A stretch of 64,000 nt of DNA from Perognathus longimembris pacificus (lineage: Eukaryota; Chordata; Mammalia; Rodentia; Heteromyidae): contig NC_063161.1 of NCBI RefSeq assembly GCF_023159225.1, positions 77,600,267-77,664,266 of the forward strand, written 5' to 3'. Positions 12,465 through 24,299 of this stretch are shown here, piece after piece (within the stretch, counting starts at the first letter, position 1; every line of letters begins with the position of its first letter). The notes below the pieces were generated by a model. The model did no database searches, had not been told where the DNA came from, and was given only the letters and a program-made list of their open reading frames with translations. The translations under genes and the position numbers were made by a program.

Positions 12465-12712
12465 TTTTCCTTTTTTTTTGTCAGACGTAGGGCTTGAACT
12501 CAGAGCCTGGGTGCTGTCCCTGAGCTCTTTTGCTCAAAGCTAACACTCTACCACTCTGAGCCAGAGCTCCACTTCTGGTTTTTCTGGTGGCTCATTGGAG
12601 ATAAGAGTCTCATGAACTTTCCTTCACAGGCTGGCTCTGAACTCTAGTCCTCAGGTCTCAGCCTACTGAGTAGCTAGGATTACCCATGTAAACCACCAGC
12701 ACCCAGCACCAT
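12465..12712 (-). repeat. B1-tRNA composite SINE, antisense
   Basis: The sequence reads gcttgaactcagagcctggg to ggattacccatgtaaaccacc after a T tract at its left end. Confidence 0.85.
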
Positions 12713-13244
12713 AATACTGTTCAGATATTCCATGCTAGTTTTTGCTTCCTTCCTGGGGCCTCCTTTCTTGGCTGCCTTTTCCAAATCAATTCTTTGCCTT
12801 CTTCCTCTTTATTGCTTTATTCTCAAATTTTGCTGGGGCACATCCTCTACAAGCTGCCTAAGAAAAGACACCGAGGATAAATATTTAGAGTCTCAGCCTT
12901 TCTGAAAGTAAGTTCTTTGTATTTTCACACATAATAAAGTAGTTTAGGTGGATACAGAATTTTAAGTTTTGAAGCATTTTCTGTCAAATACAGGACAATG
13001 CAATCCCACTGTGGCCCTGCTTCTAGTACTGGTATAGAGAGGTCCAGCAACTCTCTTTGTGCAAGGATGAACCTGTGTGACTCTTGACAAAACCTGAGAT
13101 TTTCCTTCTGGAAGCTTCTCCTAATCTCTGCTAGCCTGAAACTTTACAGTACTCTAATAAGATCCTTTTGGCTGGTGTATTGAGCATTTGAAGGGCCTTT
13201 ATGTCTGAAGTCTCGTATCCTTACAGTTTGAGAAGTCTCTAGCA

Positions 13245-13251
13245 TTTCGTG

Positions 13252-13315
<64 letters not shown>

Positions 13316-13320
13316 CTGAG
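13245..13320 (+). repeat. (GT)n then (GA)n microsatellite
   Basis: A GT run with two tatg steps is followed by a GA run. Confidence 0.95.
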
Positions 13321-13374
13321 ACAGAAATAGAGATAGAGAGAATGGAACTCGAGTGTTCTACCTCTTAAGCCTCT

Positions 13375-13600
13375 AGTACATTTTTTTCTTTTGTTATCTT
13401 TTAGGATGAGATCCAATGGTTTCTTTCTGCCATTCTCTATGTCTCCCACATAGCTGGAATTATAGACATGTGCCACCCTACCCAGCTTATTTACTGAAAA
13501 ATTATCTCACTAACTTTCTGCCTGGTTGGCTTCCCAATCTCTGCCTCCTAAATATCTGGGATTACAGGCATGGCTTTCAACCATGCCTGGCTTTCAACAT
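13375..13600 (-). repeat. Antisense B1-like SINE fragments
   Basis: Two reversed heads (gctggaattatagacatgtgcc and tctgggattacaggcatgg) sit 105 bp apart. Confidence 0.55.
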
Positions 13601-13849
13601 TATTTCTCTGATAAGTTCATCTCTTAATTATACTATATTCTCAGAAAACATACAAGAGAGAAAATCCATAGAAACTCTGCATAGAATTTCTTTCTATCAG
13701 ATCATGGACCTTTTACAGTGGCCTCATTTGTCCCTCATTCTTACCTTTCTTCTCTCTAACTTTTTGTAAATTTCCTCACTGTTACCTTCCTAGACTTTTA
13801 TTAGCCTAAATATCTGCTGCCTTTTTTTTTCCAGCCTGTGGGGGGAGAT

Positions 13850-13852
13850 GTG

Positions 13853-13899
<47 letters not shown>

Positions 13900-13920
13900 G
13901 TAGATGTGTGTCTGTGTGTG
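13850..13920 (+). repeat. (GT)n microsatellite
   Basis: A pure GT run of about 40 bp with short extensions. Confidence 0.95.
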
Positions 13921-14030
13921 CGGCTTGAACTCAGGACCTGCTGTCCTTGAGCTTTTCTGCTCAATCCTTAGATCACAGCTTCCTGAGTAGCTAGGATTAC
14001 AGGACTGCATCACCAGCTCCTGGCCCAGCC
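13915..14030 (-). repeat. Shortened composite SINE, antisense
   Basis: Only the ends of the consensus remain: tgcggcttgaactcaggacc and gagtagctaggattacagg, with the middle missing. Confidence 0.7.
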
Positions 14031-14209
14031 TTACTGTGAATTGCCATGAGCTCTTTATGGTGTTGTGACCAGCTTTCTTAAGAAAAGCCTACTCTACTGT
14101 TGCCCTTAGTTACATTATAGACCCTTAATTATCAGGCTGGGGGGAGGCATTTGTCTGTTTCATTTTTGGTTTTAGAATTTTTGGACTTTTTGTTATTTTG
14201 TTTTATTTT

Positions 14210-14340
14210 GAGACAGGTCTAACACAGGCTGGTCTAGAACTCACTATGTAGCCGAAGGCTGGCCTCTAACTCTCAATCCTCCTACCCCTGCCTCCTGAAA
14301 GCTGGGATTACAGACATGTGCCAATATGCCAGTTAGGTTG
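14210..14340 (-). repeat. B1 SINE, antisense
   Basis: The classical reversed B1 phrase is present: gagacaggtct, gctggtctagaactcactatg, gctgggattacagacatgtg. Confidence 0.85.
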
Positions 14341-14869
14341 CAGGTTCTTTCAACAAGTTTTCTCTAACTCAGTACATTCTCTGCTCCTACAAGTTTCTGA
14401 CATCGGTTTATTGCTTGATCTCTGCATTTAGGTGGAGATTTTCCTCAGAAGTCAACCTTTCTTTAGCTCTGCTTGTTCTTAAGTGAGAGGCAGTTAAAAG
14501 TGTCATCTGGACTTTGCCTGGGAACAAATGGCTTCCCCCAGACTCACTCCAGCCTGTGTTTGTAGAACCTGGGTTTAGTTCCATCTCTTATGTTAACATG
14601 GCAACTTTGAGTTCTGTATTCACACCTTCCATGGCAGCCCTTTACAAAGGCAACTTGGGCGGGCAGTGGGGAGAGTTGTGGAGTTTGAACTCAGAGCCAC
14701 TCTACCACGGTGCTGTGTCCCCAAGCCCTAAAACGCCAGCTTCCTTGCAAACAGTCTGGATATCAATTATTAAGGGAAAGAAAGAGCCTCAAGTCAAAAC
14801 CTCCAATCTCTCTTTTCTTCTCCTTATTCCTTCCTTCCTTCTTTCCTTTCTGTCTTTCTGTCTTTGTTT

Positions 14870-15100
14870 TTGTGTTGGAACTAGGACTTGAACTCAGAGC
14901 CTGGGCACTATCTCTTAGATTTTCCACATGATTCTAATGCTCTACCATTTGTGCCACAGCTCCACGTCTAGCTTTTTGATGGTTAATTAAAGATGAGTCT
15001 CATAGACTTTCCTACCTAAGATGGCTTCAAACTGCAGTCCTCAGCTCTCAGCCTACTGAGTAGCTAGGATTACAGGCATGAGCCACCAGCCTCAAGCTTT
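14870..15100 (-). repeat. B1-tRNA composite SINE, antisense
   Basis: The sequence reads gacttgaactcagagcctgg through ggattacaggcatgagccacc. Confidence 0.85.
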
Positions 15101-15164
15101 ATTTTGTTAGCTATAAATGGTAGTTTTGATGAGGATACCTCCACTGCCGAAAAGTGTTTGATTT

Positions 15165-15355
15165 GTGTTATGCAGTACCGGGGAGAGAAGCTAGGGTCTC
15201 ACATGTGCCTATCAAGAGCTCTGCTACTTGAGCCACACCCCTAATCCTTTTCTATGTGTTTTGTTTTTGTGACAGGGTCTCCATACTGGAGATCCTCCTG
15301 CCTCACTTATTGAGCATCTGGGATTACAGGTGTCCACCACCATGACTGGCTTCAA
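15165..15355 (-). repeat. SINE, antisense, diverged
   Basis: A reversed ID-like unit (tgctacttgagccacacccc) is followed by a reversed B1-like head (gggattacaggtgtccaccac). Confidence 0.7.
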
Positions 15356-15692
15356 ACAACTCGTAAGGTTGGCCGATGACATCTAACACATCTAACAGAG
15401 CAAGCAGTCTGTGCGTAGTAGATGCTGACTCCATCAGTGACTACACCTTCATCCCTGAAGTCATGATCAAGAGATGAACTTACCAAATCACAGCCTTAGA
15501 AATGTTGTCTGGTCTTAGGACCAGGTCCTCAAAGGTTGTAGTCAAAAAAGAAGAAGAAGAAGAAGCCCAGTCTCTCTACTAGCTAACCTGTACCTCAGTT
15601 TCCTTATGTGGTGTTGACCCAGAAGAAACTAGAGCAGCAGTGGCAATGGTGGAAACCTTTAATTACAACTCTGCTTGCAATTAAATGTTTCT

Positions 15693-15863
15693 TGTAGCTG
15701 GGTACCAGAGGCTCAGACCTACAATCTTAGGTACTCAGGAGACTGAGATATGGAGGATCCTGGTTGGAGGCTGGTCTGAGCAGAAAAGCTAGACTGGAGG
15801 CATGGCTACAATGGTAGAGCACCAGCTGAGCAAGTTTGAGTTCAAGCCTTAGTATTGAAAACA

Positions 15864-15908
<45 letters not shown>

Positions 15909-15910
15909 CT
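15693..15910 (+). repeat. Composite SINE ending in a CA microsatellite
   Basis: B1-like and tRNA-like parts are followed by a (CA)n tail at 15862-15906 that grew at the SINE 3' end. Confidence 0.8.
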
Positions 15911-17817
15911 TACTGTTTACATTGTAATCTGATGTCACTGTGGTTCATGCCCAAACCAACCAAGCTCCTGCTGATAGAGCTGCCGCTCCCAGGGGCCCTG
16001 TCCCTCCCATGTGGGGGGACTCAGAGCAGCTTCTGGAGACCCCAAGATTCTGAGCAGCTGTCAACAAGGGTTCAAGTCCCCTCCTGCCTCTGCAGGGCTT
16101 GACCCCCCAACCCGTCCCTGTCCTGGACCTGCCTGTTCAAGCAGCTCTACTCCCCCCAACCCCAGAAACCTCCCCAGCGGCCACAAGCAGCTGTGCTGGC
16201 AAAGGCAGTGGCCTTGTCCCTTGTCAGACCCTGTAAGGAATGCCTCCCTTGGGAAATCACCGTGGGCTATGGGGCCGTGGTGTGTTCCTGCCCGTGAGGC
16301 CAAGGATGTAATTCACAGTGAAAGGAACACTCTGGTCAGGGATGTTGCTTGCTGCCTTTGAGCTAAGGAATTCACCACTGATCAGGCCTTGCTCAGATGC
16401 CCATGAAGATCTGCCATGCTGTCCATGAGTTACCCGAAGGCTGCCAACTCCCCTCCCATCCTGGGGATCTGGGGACCTGTGGTGGGTGGACTGCCAGATT
16501 GTCCTTGCCCTCTGGAGTATACACCTGTGCTGCCTCCTGACACTGTCCTGCCTCAGAATTTCATTTCCTGCTGTTTTCTTCCAACACACAGCACCCTTAT
16601 TTGTATTTTAGGTGATACAGGGGATTGAACTCGGGGCCTTGCACTTTCTAGGCAGGCTACCACATAGGGCCATGCTTGAAGTTTTATATTTTTGTTTTTC
16701 AGACAGGATCTCATACTTTTACCTCAGCTAGGCTTTGACTATGTTCCTCCTATCTCTCTCTGCCTTCCAAGTATCTGAGATTACAGGCATAAGCAACCAC
16801 ACCTGGCCACAGAGCACCCTCTATATTTGATCACTTTGTTTCTCCTCTATTCCCTTTTCAGATTCCAGCCATCTAGACTCTAGGTCTAAGAAGAGACTGG
16901 CTCCAAGAAGGACAAGATCCTGCCAGGACGTGTAGAGGTCAGACCTCAAGAATCGTTCATCAACTCCTCCACATTGAGCATCTACTACATGCCAGGTACT
17001 TTACCTGTACTGTTCCCTTTATGTTGAAAAGCTAGACAGAGAGATGCGGCAGAGGGGAAGAAGAGGGGGAGCAGGGAGTAAGATCCGACATTACCCTGAA
17101 TTTGGAAGATAGTCAAAAGAGTCCAGCAAGCCTGTGGCACAGCAGTGGCAAGTCTGTGTGGCTGAGAGAAGAAGGTAAATCACACAGACCTCTGGAGATC
17201 AAGGTCGACATTGCAAAATTTATTACAACAGCAAATTTATTATTACAGTCATATGATAAATGCCTTTGAGGAATGAGGGCAGGGGTAGTGCACAGCTGTG
17301 CTGGGACTTGTGCATGGTGGGTGGCCTCTGTGTCCTGTGCTTTCCAGATGAAGGTGAGCAGGTGCGCCCTTCCCTTGGAGCCTGGCCCAGGAGCCTTGAA
17401 CTTGTTGGGGTTTTTTTCCTTAATATAATTTTGTTGATATGAAGGTATTGTCTAGAGTGGTTACCATTTCATAAGCCAGGCTCTGGGATTGGTGCTCCAA
17501 CGTGCATGCTCAGAATAGGGTCAGAATTCAAGAGGGAAAGATGGTGAACAGGAGCACTTATGGGCATGCTTGGCTTACATCACCAACATGGCGGATGGGA
17601 CCCCTCTGGGCACGGTGAGTTCACATCATAGAGGCCTCAGACAGGAATGGCTCTGCCCATTGTTAGCTTCTCTTCTCATACAGAGGACGCTCTGGAATTA
17701 CACTCAAGTAGGCCTTGGCCCCGAAGGGTGCGCCAAGCAGAAGCAGACGATCCAGCCACAGGCCTCACTCCCTGGGCCTCTGCCCTGTGAGTTCTGACCC
17801 TGACTCCAACAGGCTCT
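15911..17817. other. Mostly unique non-coding sequence
   Basis: Apart from the SINE at 16605-16810 nothing is recognised. Around 16960-17040 a weak ancient-repeat phrase occurs (gcatctactacatgccaggt). Confidence 0.5.
16605..16810 (-). repeat. SINE, antisense, diverged
   Basis: The sequence reads gggattgaactcggggcctt to gagattacaggcataagcaacc. Confidence 0.7.
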
Positions 17818-18012
17818 TTTTTTCTTTTTCTTCTCATGCTGAACCTGGGGCCTCATGCATGAATGACTGAAGCCATGACCCAGCTTCTGATTTGTTTTTT
17901 GGACAGAATATTGTCCATTTCACCCAAAACTGGTCTTGTAGTCATGATCCGCCCCCCCTCTGCCTCCCAGATAGCCGGGATTACAAGTGTGCGCCACCAT
18001 GCCCAGCTCCTT
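17818..18012 (-). repeat. SINE, antisense, diverged
   Basis: It ends in the reversed head gggattacaagtgtgcgccacc after a T-rich left end. Confidence 0.65.
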
Positions 18013-18149
18013 TGCTGTCTCTTACCTCTCCCTCTGCCCAGTAAATTCCCACTCAAAAATGCCACCTGCTGTCCAAGAGAAACCTTCGGGCGCTGTAGTG
18101 TGGGACAGGCCCAGTAGAGAGGCCAGGTTTGGACTCCGTGTAGGTTGTT

Positions 18150-18290
18150 TGGGTTTTCTGCATCTTAGTTTCTTTGTCTACAAGACAGGGGGGCATGTCT
18201 ACCTCTCAGGGTGGCTGTGATAAATACAGTGGTTTCTATAAAGTGTTAGGCATGGTGCCTGCCAGGCAGACAGCCCAAGGCAGGGCACTT
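18150..18290 (+). repeat. MIR fragment
   Basis: The text cttagtttctttgtctacaa is followed by ctacctctcagggtggctgtga. Confidence 0.65.
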
Positions 18291-19584
18291 CCAGTTCCAC
18301 TTGTGTGTTTAGTGCCACCCTTCAAATGGGCTTCCCGGTGCCACTCTCATGCTGTATGGTGCCTGTGTAGGTAGTTGACCTGTACCACCAAACTGTGAGC
18401 ACCATGTCACAAGTTTCTCAGATGCCTCTGTGCCCAGAATGGCACTCACTGAACGTCATAAGCTCCTCAGCTCCCAAGTCCCACTTGACCCACAGGGTCC
18501 AAGCAGCTGTGCTGCACAGGGCATTCATGATGTCGTCTTCACCTATGTGATGTCCCTCGCTCTGAGGGAAGAGGATCCCCGTTGCCTGTTGAAGGAAAAA
18601 GGTTTTGTCCTAGTCATTTCCTGCTCCACTCCTGGCAGCTACCACCCAGGGCCCTGCAGGAAGCGTTGCCATGGCACCAAGCCCCCTGCAGCTCTTTTCA
18701 CACCTAGCCTCCACAGCCACTTTGTCTGTGAGAGACAGGAAGCATGATTCCTGGGCACCGAACTTCAGAGCCCCACAGAAGTACAAGCTGTTAGCACCTG
18801 ACCTGCCATTCTCTCCAGCAGTTGCACCTCTGAGGACTCTTTGTAAATCCCCTGGGGCCCAATGTCTTTCCAGCTCTCTGTCCCTGCTATCTGGATGATA
18901 CTCCAGACATTTGTGCCCCAGGGAATCCTCAGATCCCACACTGGGCGCAGAGATGCTGAGCATCACTCTAACAACCAAAGAATCAGTCACAGGATCTCCT
19001 TCCTGTGAGCTACTGTCCAGGATGAAGGCAAACCTCTGCCGCCTGCCTCCCATCACTTGACATGGGGAGCTCCTGTCCACCATGAGCATGGACTTCCCTG
19101 CAGGTAGCACAGGCCACGAGCACCACACAAGCTGATCTGGAAACCATGGGTGGATACCACACAAAAGCCACTTCAGCAGTTCACAAGATGCCCCTTCAAC
19201 CCGAAACGTGTGGGTTGAGACTCCTGAGGGGAAAAAATGGGATTTGATTCTGTTAGTAGTTGTTGATACATACTAAATAATGCATGGCAGGGCTGGCTGA
19301 GGATGCTGGCTGCCCAAGAAGAGGAAAGTAAGTATGTCTTCCTTCTTGGGTGAAAATGAGCACCCTGGCGTCCTGTTGTCCTGAGTGGGAGGGCATCCTG
19401 GGTGGCGGGCTCTACCCAGGGCATGTGGGTGTCACTGGGTATTAGCAAAAGGCTCAAGGCAATGTGGCACAGGAAGGTAAGGCGTGCATGAATGACCTCA
19501 GAGTATGTGGGACCCATGGATACATAATATATGTAATGCATATGGCAGGACAGCTAGATGAGAAAGAAGAATAAAAGATCTCAT
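18291..19584. other. Unique non-coding sequence
   Basis: No repeats are recognised. A 184-codon minus-strand open frame (18610-19164) has no recognisable domain and no splice or repeat context. Confidence 0.5.
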
Positions 19585-19800
19585 TTGAGGGGCTGGGAAT
19601 ATGGCCTACTGGTAAAGTGCTTGCCTCGCATACATGAAGCCCTGGGTTCAATTCCTCAGCACCACATATATATAGAAAAAGCCAGAAGTGTCACTGTGGC
19701 TCAAGTGGTAGTGTGCTAGCCTTGAGCAAAAAGAAGCCAGGGACAGTGCTCAGGCCCTGAGTTCAAGCCCCAGGACTGGCAAAAAACAAACAAACAACAA
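19585..19800 (+). repeat. ID-like dimer SINE
   Basis: Two tRNA-like units in tandem: gggctgggaatatggcctac... with gggttcaattcctcagcacc, then ctgtggctcaagtggtagtgtgc with a second B-box-like site. Confidence 0.9.
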
Positions 19801-19897
19801 CAACAACAAAAAGATCTCGTTTGAAAGCTAGAAGTAAAACTCTCTATTTGCAGATGGCATGATCCTACCTTTAGAAAATCAAAAGTCACCTACTAGA

Positions 19898-20258
19898 TGT
19901 AAGGTTCTCTGGAAAGGAAACAGCCACATGGTTCAGGCAGCGAAGAGTTTATTTGGGGGGACGGGGGGAAGCAAACTGCTAGCCCACAAGATGGAGACAC
20001 GGAGAGATAGAGGGAAAGGAAGAAGAGACAAAGAGAGAAAGAGAGTAAGAGAGAAAAGGAAGGAAGACTGGGGACTCATGTTGAGCCGAATTATATAGGG
20101 AAAGGCAGGGGGTAGGGCCAGGTAGATTGGATGTGACCTCAGAAAAGGAGGAGTTAGCTGTCTCCAGGTGCGCCAGTTACCTAGGTAACACAGGTACTGG
20201 GTGTAGACTTAAACAGGTGGGGTATCTGCATGGAGCCCTCCAGGGTGTGGACCTTACA
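19898..20258 (-). repeat. 3' LTR (minus orientation)
   Basis: This LTR is 361 bp and bounded by TGTAAGGT and ACCTTACA. It is similar to the right copy along its length with scattered differences and small indels, so the insertion is not recent. Confidence 0.83.
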
Positions 20259-21107
20259 TTCTAGCCTTTTAATAATTATGAAAAAGGGTGCCAACTCTCT
20301 CTGGCTACTTCCTGCTGGCAAGGGGCATCAACATTAGGGGTAAACAGTGGAGATGTGGCCCCTCCAGGAGAAGGCAAGCAGCAGCTGCCCCTTGGTGGTA
20401 GATGCCAGTCTTTGAATGAAGCCTGGAAGAAGTCTCATGAGGCAGGGGCTGTAACTTATTAGGAATTGACCACAAATACTTGTCAGTTATTTCTCTAAAA
20501 CTGCCCGCTTTCCTTCAGCTTGTGGAGTAGATCAAACCCAGAATGGCTAGCCTTTGAGAGGGAAACTGGGGGCTGGGGGGGGGGGGGCGGGCTGGAACCC
20601 AGCCTGTGTCGCACTCTTGAGGGCACAAGCCAAAAGGTTGGGCTATGGAGCCTGATTTTCTAGCCGATGAGGCGTTTTGGCTTTATAGAGTAGTCTGGTG
20701 AAGACATAGGAGTCCAAGAAGGGTGTGGGGGGGGGGGTCCACAAAGATATAGACAGGGGGTCCACAAGGATGTAGAGGGGGGTCCTCAAGGATGTAGAGC
20801 CAAATTCTCAATTCAGGCATCCCTGAAATGAGAACAGATTGGCCAAAAAGGCATTTGTGGTCCCTCTGGCATGGTCAGACAGAGGACCTGTAGACAGAGT
20901 CACTCGCCAGACATAGAGAGGAGACGTTGTAGTGGATGAGTAGCCAGCAGTGGCAAAGACCAGATGTCCGAGGTGAGGTTCCTCTGGCTTTCGGCAGCGT
21001 GGTCCAAGGAGGGATGTTCAAGGAGGTTGATTAACCCTCAGAAGAGAAGAGGGAGGAGAGGATCCAGTGACTCCTGACTCTATCCCCTCCCAAGTCATGG
21101 CACCAGA

Positions 21108-21453
21108 TGTAAGGTTCATTAGAAAGGAAACTGCCGCATAGTGCAGGCAGAGAAGGGTTTATTGGGGGAGAACAAACTGCCAGCCCGCACAAGATGGAGG
21201 CATAGGGAAACAGAGGGAGAAGAAGAGGCAAAGAGAGAAAGAAAGCAAGAGTAAGAGAGAAAAGGAAAGAGTGGAGACTCATGTTAAGCCGGATTATATA
21301 GGAAAAGGTGGGAGATATGGACAGGTGGATTGGATGTGACCTCAGAGAAGGAGGAGGTAGCTGCCTCCAGTTACTTAGGTAACGCAGGTTCTGGGGGCAG
21401 ACTTAAACAGGTGGGGTTATCTGCATGGAGACCTCCCAGGGGTGGACCTTACA
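21108..21453 (-). repeat. 5' LTR (minus orientation)
   Basis: This LTR is 346 bp and has the same termini. On the minus strand it carries TATATAA-like and AATAAA signals in the order expected for U3-R. Confidence 0.83.
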
Positions 21454-21473
21454 CTATTAAAACCAATAAATTA

Positions 21474-21728
21474 GTCAGATGTTGGTGACTCATTCTGATA
21501 ATCCTGGCTACTCAGAATGCTGAGATCTGGAGGATTGAGATTTGAAGACAGCCTGGGCAGAAAATTCTGTGAGAATCCATCTCTAAAATAGCCAGCAAAA
21601 AGTTGGGCTGGAGTCATAGCTCAGGTGGTAGACCACCTGCTGAGCAAGCAAGCCAGCCAAACAAGGGCAAAGCCCTGAGTTCAAATCCCACTACTGCCCC
21701 CACTCCCACCCTCAAAAAACACCAAAAA
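21474..21728 (+). repeat. B1-tRNA composite SINE
   Basis: The left end follows the LTR element closely. The tail contains catagctcaggtggtagacc and gagttcaaatccc. Confidence 0.8.
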
Positions 21729-21734
21729 CCAGTT

Positions 21735-21998
21735 ACCTTTCTCTCAGGAATTGGCAAGCAAATCCTAGAACTCATATGGAATCATAAAGGGGTGCCTGAT
21801 CTCCAAATCAATCTTGAAAATGAATAATAGGATACCAAGGATGCGGGATGGAGTCCTCTATCTCTCAACTTCAAAACTTACTACAAGTCTATGGAAATCA
21901 ATTTGGTTCTAGCATAAAGATAAACAGACATGAAATGAGTGTGGTCAGGTTGAGAGTCCAAAAACAAACTTCCACATTTAGGATTACCTGATTCCCAA
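21735..21998 (+). mobile_element. Old L1 ORF2 fragment
   Basis: The DNA resembles the late reverse-transcriptase-to-C-terminal part of L1 ORF2 (region coding tcatatggaa...caaaac ttactacaa...ctatgg), with frame breaks. A minus-strand SINE follows directly. Confidence 0.6.
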
Positions 21999-22197
21999 CA
22001 GGCTGGGTGCTGCCCCTGAGCTTTACTACCAAGACTAGCACTCTACCACTTGAGCCATGCCTTCACTTCCAGCGTTTTTTGGTGGTTAATTGGAGATGAG
22101 AGTCTCACAGACTTTGCCATGCTTCCAATCACAGTCCTCAGATCTCAGCCTCTTAAGTAGCTGGGATTACAAGTCTGCACCAACACCTGGCAACAAT
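21999..22197 (-). repeat. Composite SINE, antisense, inserted in old L1
   Basis: The sequence reads gctgggtgctgcccctgagc to ctgggattacaagtctgcacc. Confidence 0.8.
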
Positions 22198-22299
22198 TAA
22201 TTTTTTTAATCCATTCCAAAATCAAAATAGAAGAAAAAAATGAATTGTATGACATCAGAATTTAATTTTCTTAGCTAGATGTTTTTTAAGTTCCATTTG

Positions 22300-22475
22300 A
22301 ATGAAGGTCCTTGATTAATCACTGAGCAGAGGCTCTACTACTTGAGCCAGGCCCCCACCCCTTTTGTTTCTGTTTGTTTTTGAGATAAGATCTAACTTTT
22401 CCAATCACTATCTTCCTTTCTCCTCCTCCGGAGTATCTGTGATTCCAAGCATGCTCTGCCACACTTGGCCCAAGC
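22300..22475 (-). repeat. SINE, antisense, diverged
   Basis: The text ctactacttgagccaggccc is followed by a weak reversed B1 head (atctgtgattccaagcatgc). Confidence 0.6.
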
Positions 22476-22479
22476 CTAG

Positions 22480-23036
22480 GCTCTTAAGAATATGAGAAGA
22501 CACCTGACGGAAGGGAGAAAATATTTGCAAATCATACATTTGATGAAGGATATGCATCCAGAATATTCCTACAACACAATAATAAAAAGACCAACAGCCC
22601 AATTTTTAAATGGGCAAAGGATTTGAATAGATAATTCTCTTCATAAATGGCCAATATGCAAATGAAAAGATGCTCCACATCATTAGTCATTAGGAAAATG
22701 CAAATCCAAACCACAGTGAGACTCTTCTTCACATTCAGCAAGATGGCTGTAATAAAAGACAGAGGAGAGCCGGCATTGACGAGAACTTGGTGAAGGAGAG
22801 CCCAGACATTCCTCTCGGGAATGCAGGACGGTGGGGCTGCTGTGTGCCACCAAACATTCCACACACACTGCCTGTATGTGTCAGGAACCCACTCTTAGGA
22901 GGAAGAAAGCATATAGCCACGCACAGAGATGCCCATGAACGCCTGCAGCAGCACTGCTCATATCGCAGAAATAACTCCAATGTCCATCCGTGGATGAAGG
23001 GCAGAACAAGACATGTCATATTCGTTTGATAAAAAA
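22480..23036 (+). mobile_element. Old L1 3' fragment (ORF2 end)
   Basis: Phrases typical of ancient L1 3' ends occur in order: gagaaaatatttgcaaatca, then gggcaaaggatttgaatag, then gaaaagatgctccacatcat, then a tgtccatccgtggatgaa segment. It is interrupted by SINEs and seems to resume at about 23735-23840. Confidence 0.8.
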
Positions 23037-23042
23037 TCATTT

Positions 23043-23225
23043 GGGATCTGGGTACAGTGGCTAACACCTGTAATCCTAGTTACTTGGCAGGTGAAGATAG
23101 GAGGATCTTGGTTCAAGGGAAGCCCTGGCAGAAAGTTCGTGTGGCTCTTAATCTCGAAGACTAAGCCAGGTGTTGTAGCAAGTGTTTGTAACCCCAGCTA
23201 GAACCCCAGGAAGAAGAGCTAGGAT
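23043..23225 (+). repeat. B1-like SINE
   Basis: The head gctaacacctgtaatcctag is followed by a second degraded head near 23180. It is directly followed by another SINE. Confidence 0.75.
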
Positions 23226-23436
23226 CGGGGCTGGGGATATAGCCTAGTGGCAAGAGTGCCTGCCTCAGATACACGAGGCCCTAGGTTCGATTCCCCAGCA
23301 CCACATATACAGAAAACAGCCAGAAGCGGCGCTGTGGCTCAAGTGGCAGAGTGCTAGCCTTGAGCGGGAAGAAGCCAGGGACAGTGCTCAGGCCCTGAGT
23401 CCAAGGCCCAGGACTGGCCAAAAAAAAAAAAGAAGA
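23226..23436 (+). repeat. ID-like dimer SINE
   Basis: A good copy: ggggctggggatatagcctag, gggttcgattccc-like B box, second unit gctgtggctcaagtggcagag, A tail. Confidence 0.92.
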
Positions 23437-23487
23437 GCTAGGATCATGGTCCGGGGCCAACCTAGATTAAAATCATTTAGTTTTTCT

Positions 23488-23702
23488 TTCTTTCTTTTTT
23501 TTTTTTTTTTCGCCAGTCCTGAGGCTTGAACTGAGGGCCTGAGCACTGTCCCTGGCTTCTTTTTGCTCAAGGCTAGCACTCTACCACTTGAGCCTCAGTG
23601 CCACTTCTGGCTTTTCTCTGTATATGTGGTGCTGAGGAATCAAACCCAGGGCTTTGTGCATACTAGGCAAGCACTCTACCACTAAGCTACATTCCTAGCC
23701 CC
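23488..23702 (-). repeat. ID-like dimer SINE, antisense
   Basis: It begins with a T tract and is the reverse of the copy 50 bp upstream. The pair forms an inverted repeat that could fold in RNA. Confidence 0.92.
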
Positions 23703-23734
23703 GTCATATGGCAATCTTTAATAAAGATCTGATA

Positions 23735-23920
23735 AGTGATTTCAACATTAATGAAATTTTTTAATTATGCTAAATGAAAGAAACCAGCCACCAAAGACTG
23801 TATTGTGTAATTCTATTAGTGGGTAGAGTCCAGAAAATGTACTGTTCTGGTGTAGGAAGGACAGCTATTAGATAAATACAGTGACTTTTAAAAGGATAGT
23901 GTTTCTTCACGAAATGAAGA
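23735..23920 (+). mobile_element. Old L1 3' UTR continuation
   Basis: The stretch with aaatgaaagaaaccagccacc and the following attctatta fits the segment that normally follows the fragment ending at 23036. Two opposite SINEs lie between them. Confidence 0.55.
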
Positions 23921-23939
23921 TGTTTTCACACTGTGTTAT

Positions 23940-24265
23940 CCCAGCCCTGGTGGCTCACTCCTGCAATCCTAGCTACTAGAGAGGCTGAGATCAGGAAGCT
24001 CAGGGTTTCAGGACAGCTAGGGAAGAAAAGTCCACCAGACTCCACTTCAACAGAAGAATCTGAGCATGGTGGTATGAGCCTGTTGTCTCAGCTGCAACCA
24101 GAAGCCTAAAATAGGAGAATCACATTCCAGAAACATACTTTGGAAGGAAGTGAAACCCTACCTCAAAAAAGACACCAGTGTGAAAAGGGCATGGTTCAGA
24201 GGTAGAGTGACTGCCTAGCAAGTATAAATCCCTGAGTTCCATCCCTAGTGCCACCAAGTGCGGGG
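23940..24265 (+). repeat. Old three-part SINE
   Basis: Two B1-like segments and an ID-like segment (catggttcagaggtagagtgactgcctagc) are followed by a G run. Confidence 0.7.
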
Positions 24266-24299
24266 GGGGGGGGGGAGAGAGAGAAAAAAAAGAATGAAT

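Larger units (their letters stand above)
19898..21453 (-). mobile_element. LTR retroelement with two LTRs and about 850 bp non-coding interior
   Basis: Two direct repeats, 19898-20258 and 21108-21453, start TGTAAGGT and end ACCTTACA, giving the expected short inverted termini. Read on the minus strand each LTR has a TATA-like box (about 21295-21300 in the right copy) and AATAAA (complement of 21158-21163), so the element is oriented minus. Beside the right LTR, two bases in, a minus-strand TGGTGCC start resembles a tRNA-Phe-type primer binding site (inference). The interior has no gag or pol-like frame. Flanks show no perfect target duplication. Confidence 0.85.

Noticed and set aside
18610..19164. 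184-codon open frame on the minus strand
   Set aside because: No recognisable domain or homologue and no splice, promoter or codon-bias support in non-coding DNA; likely chance.
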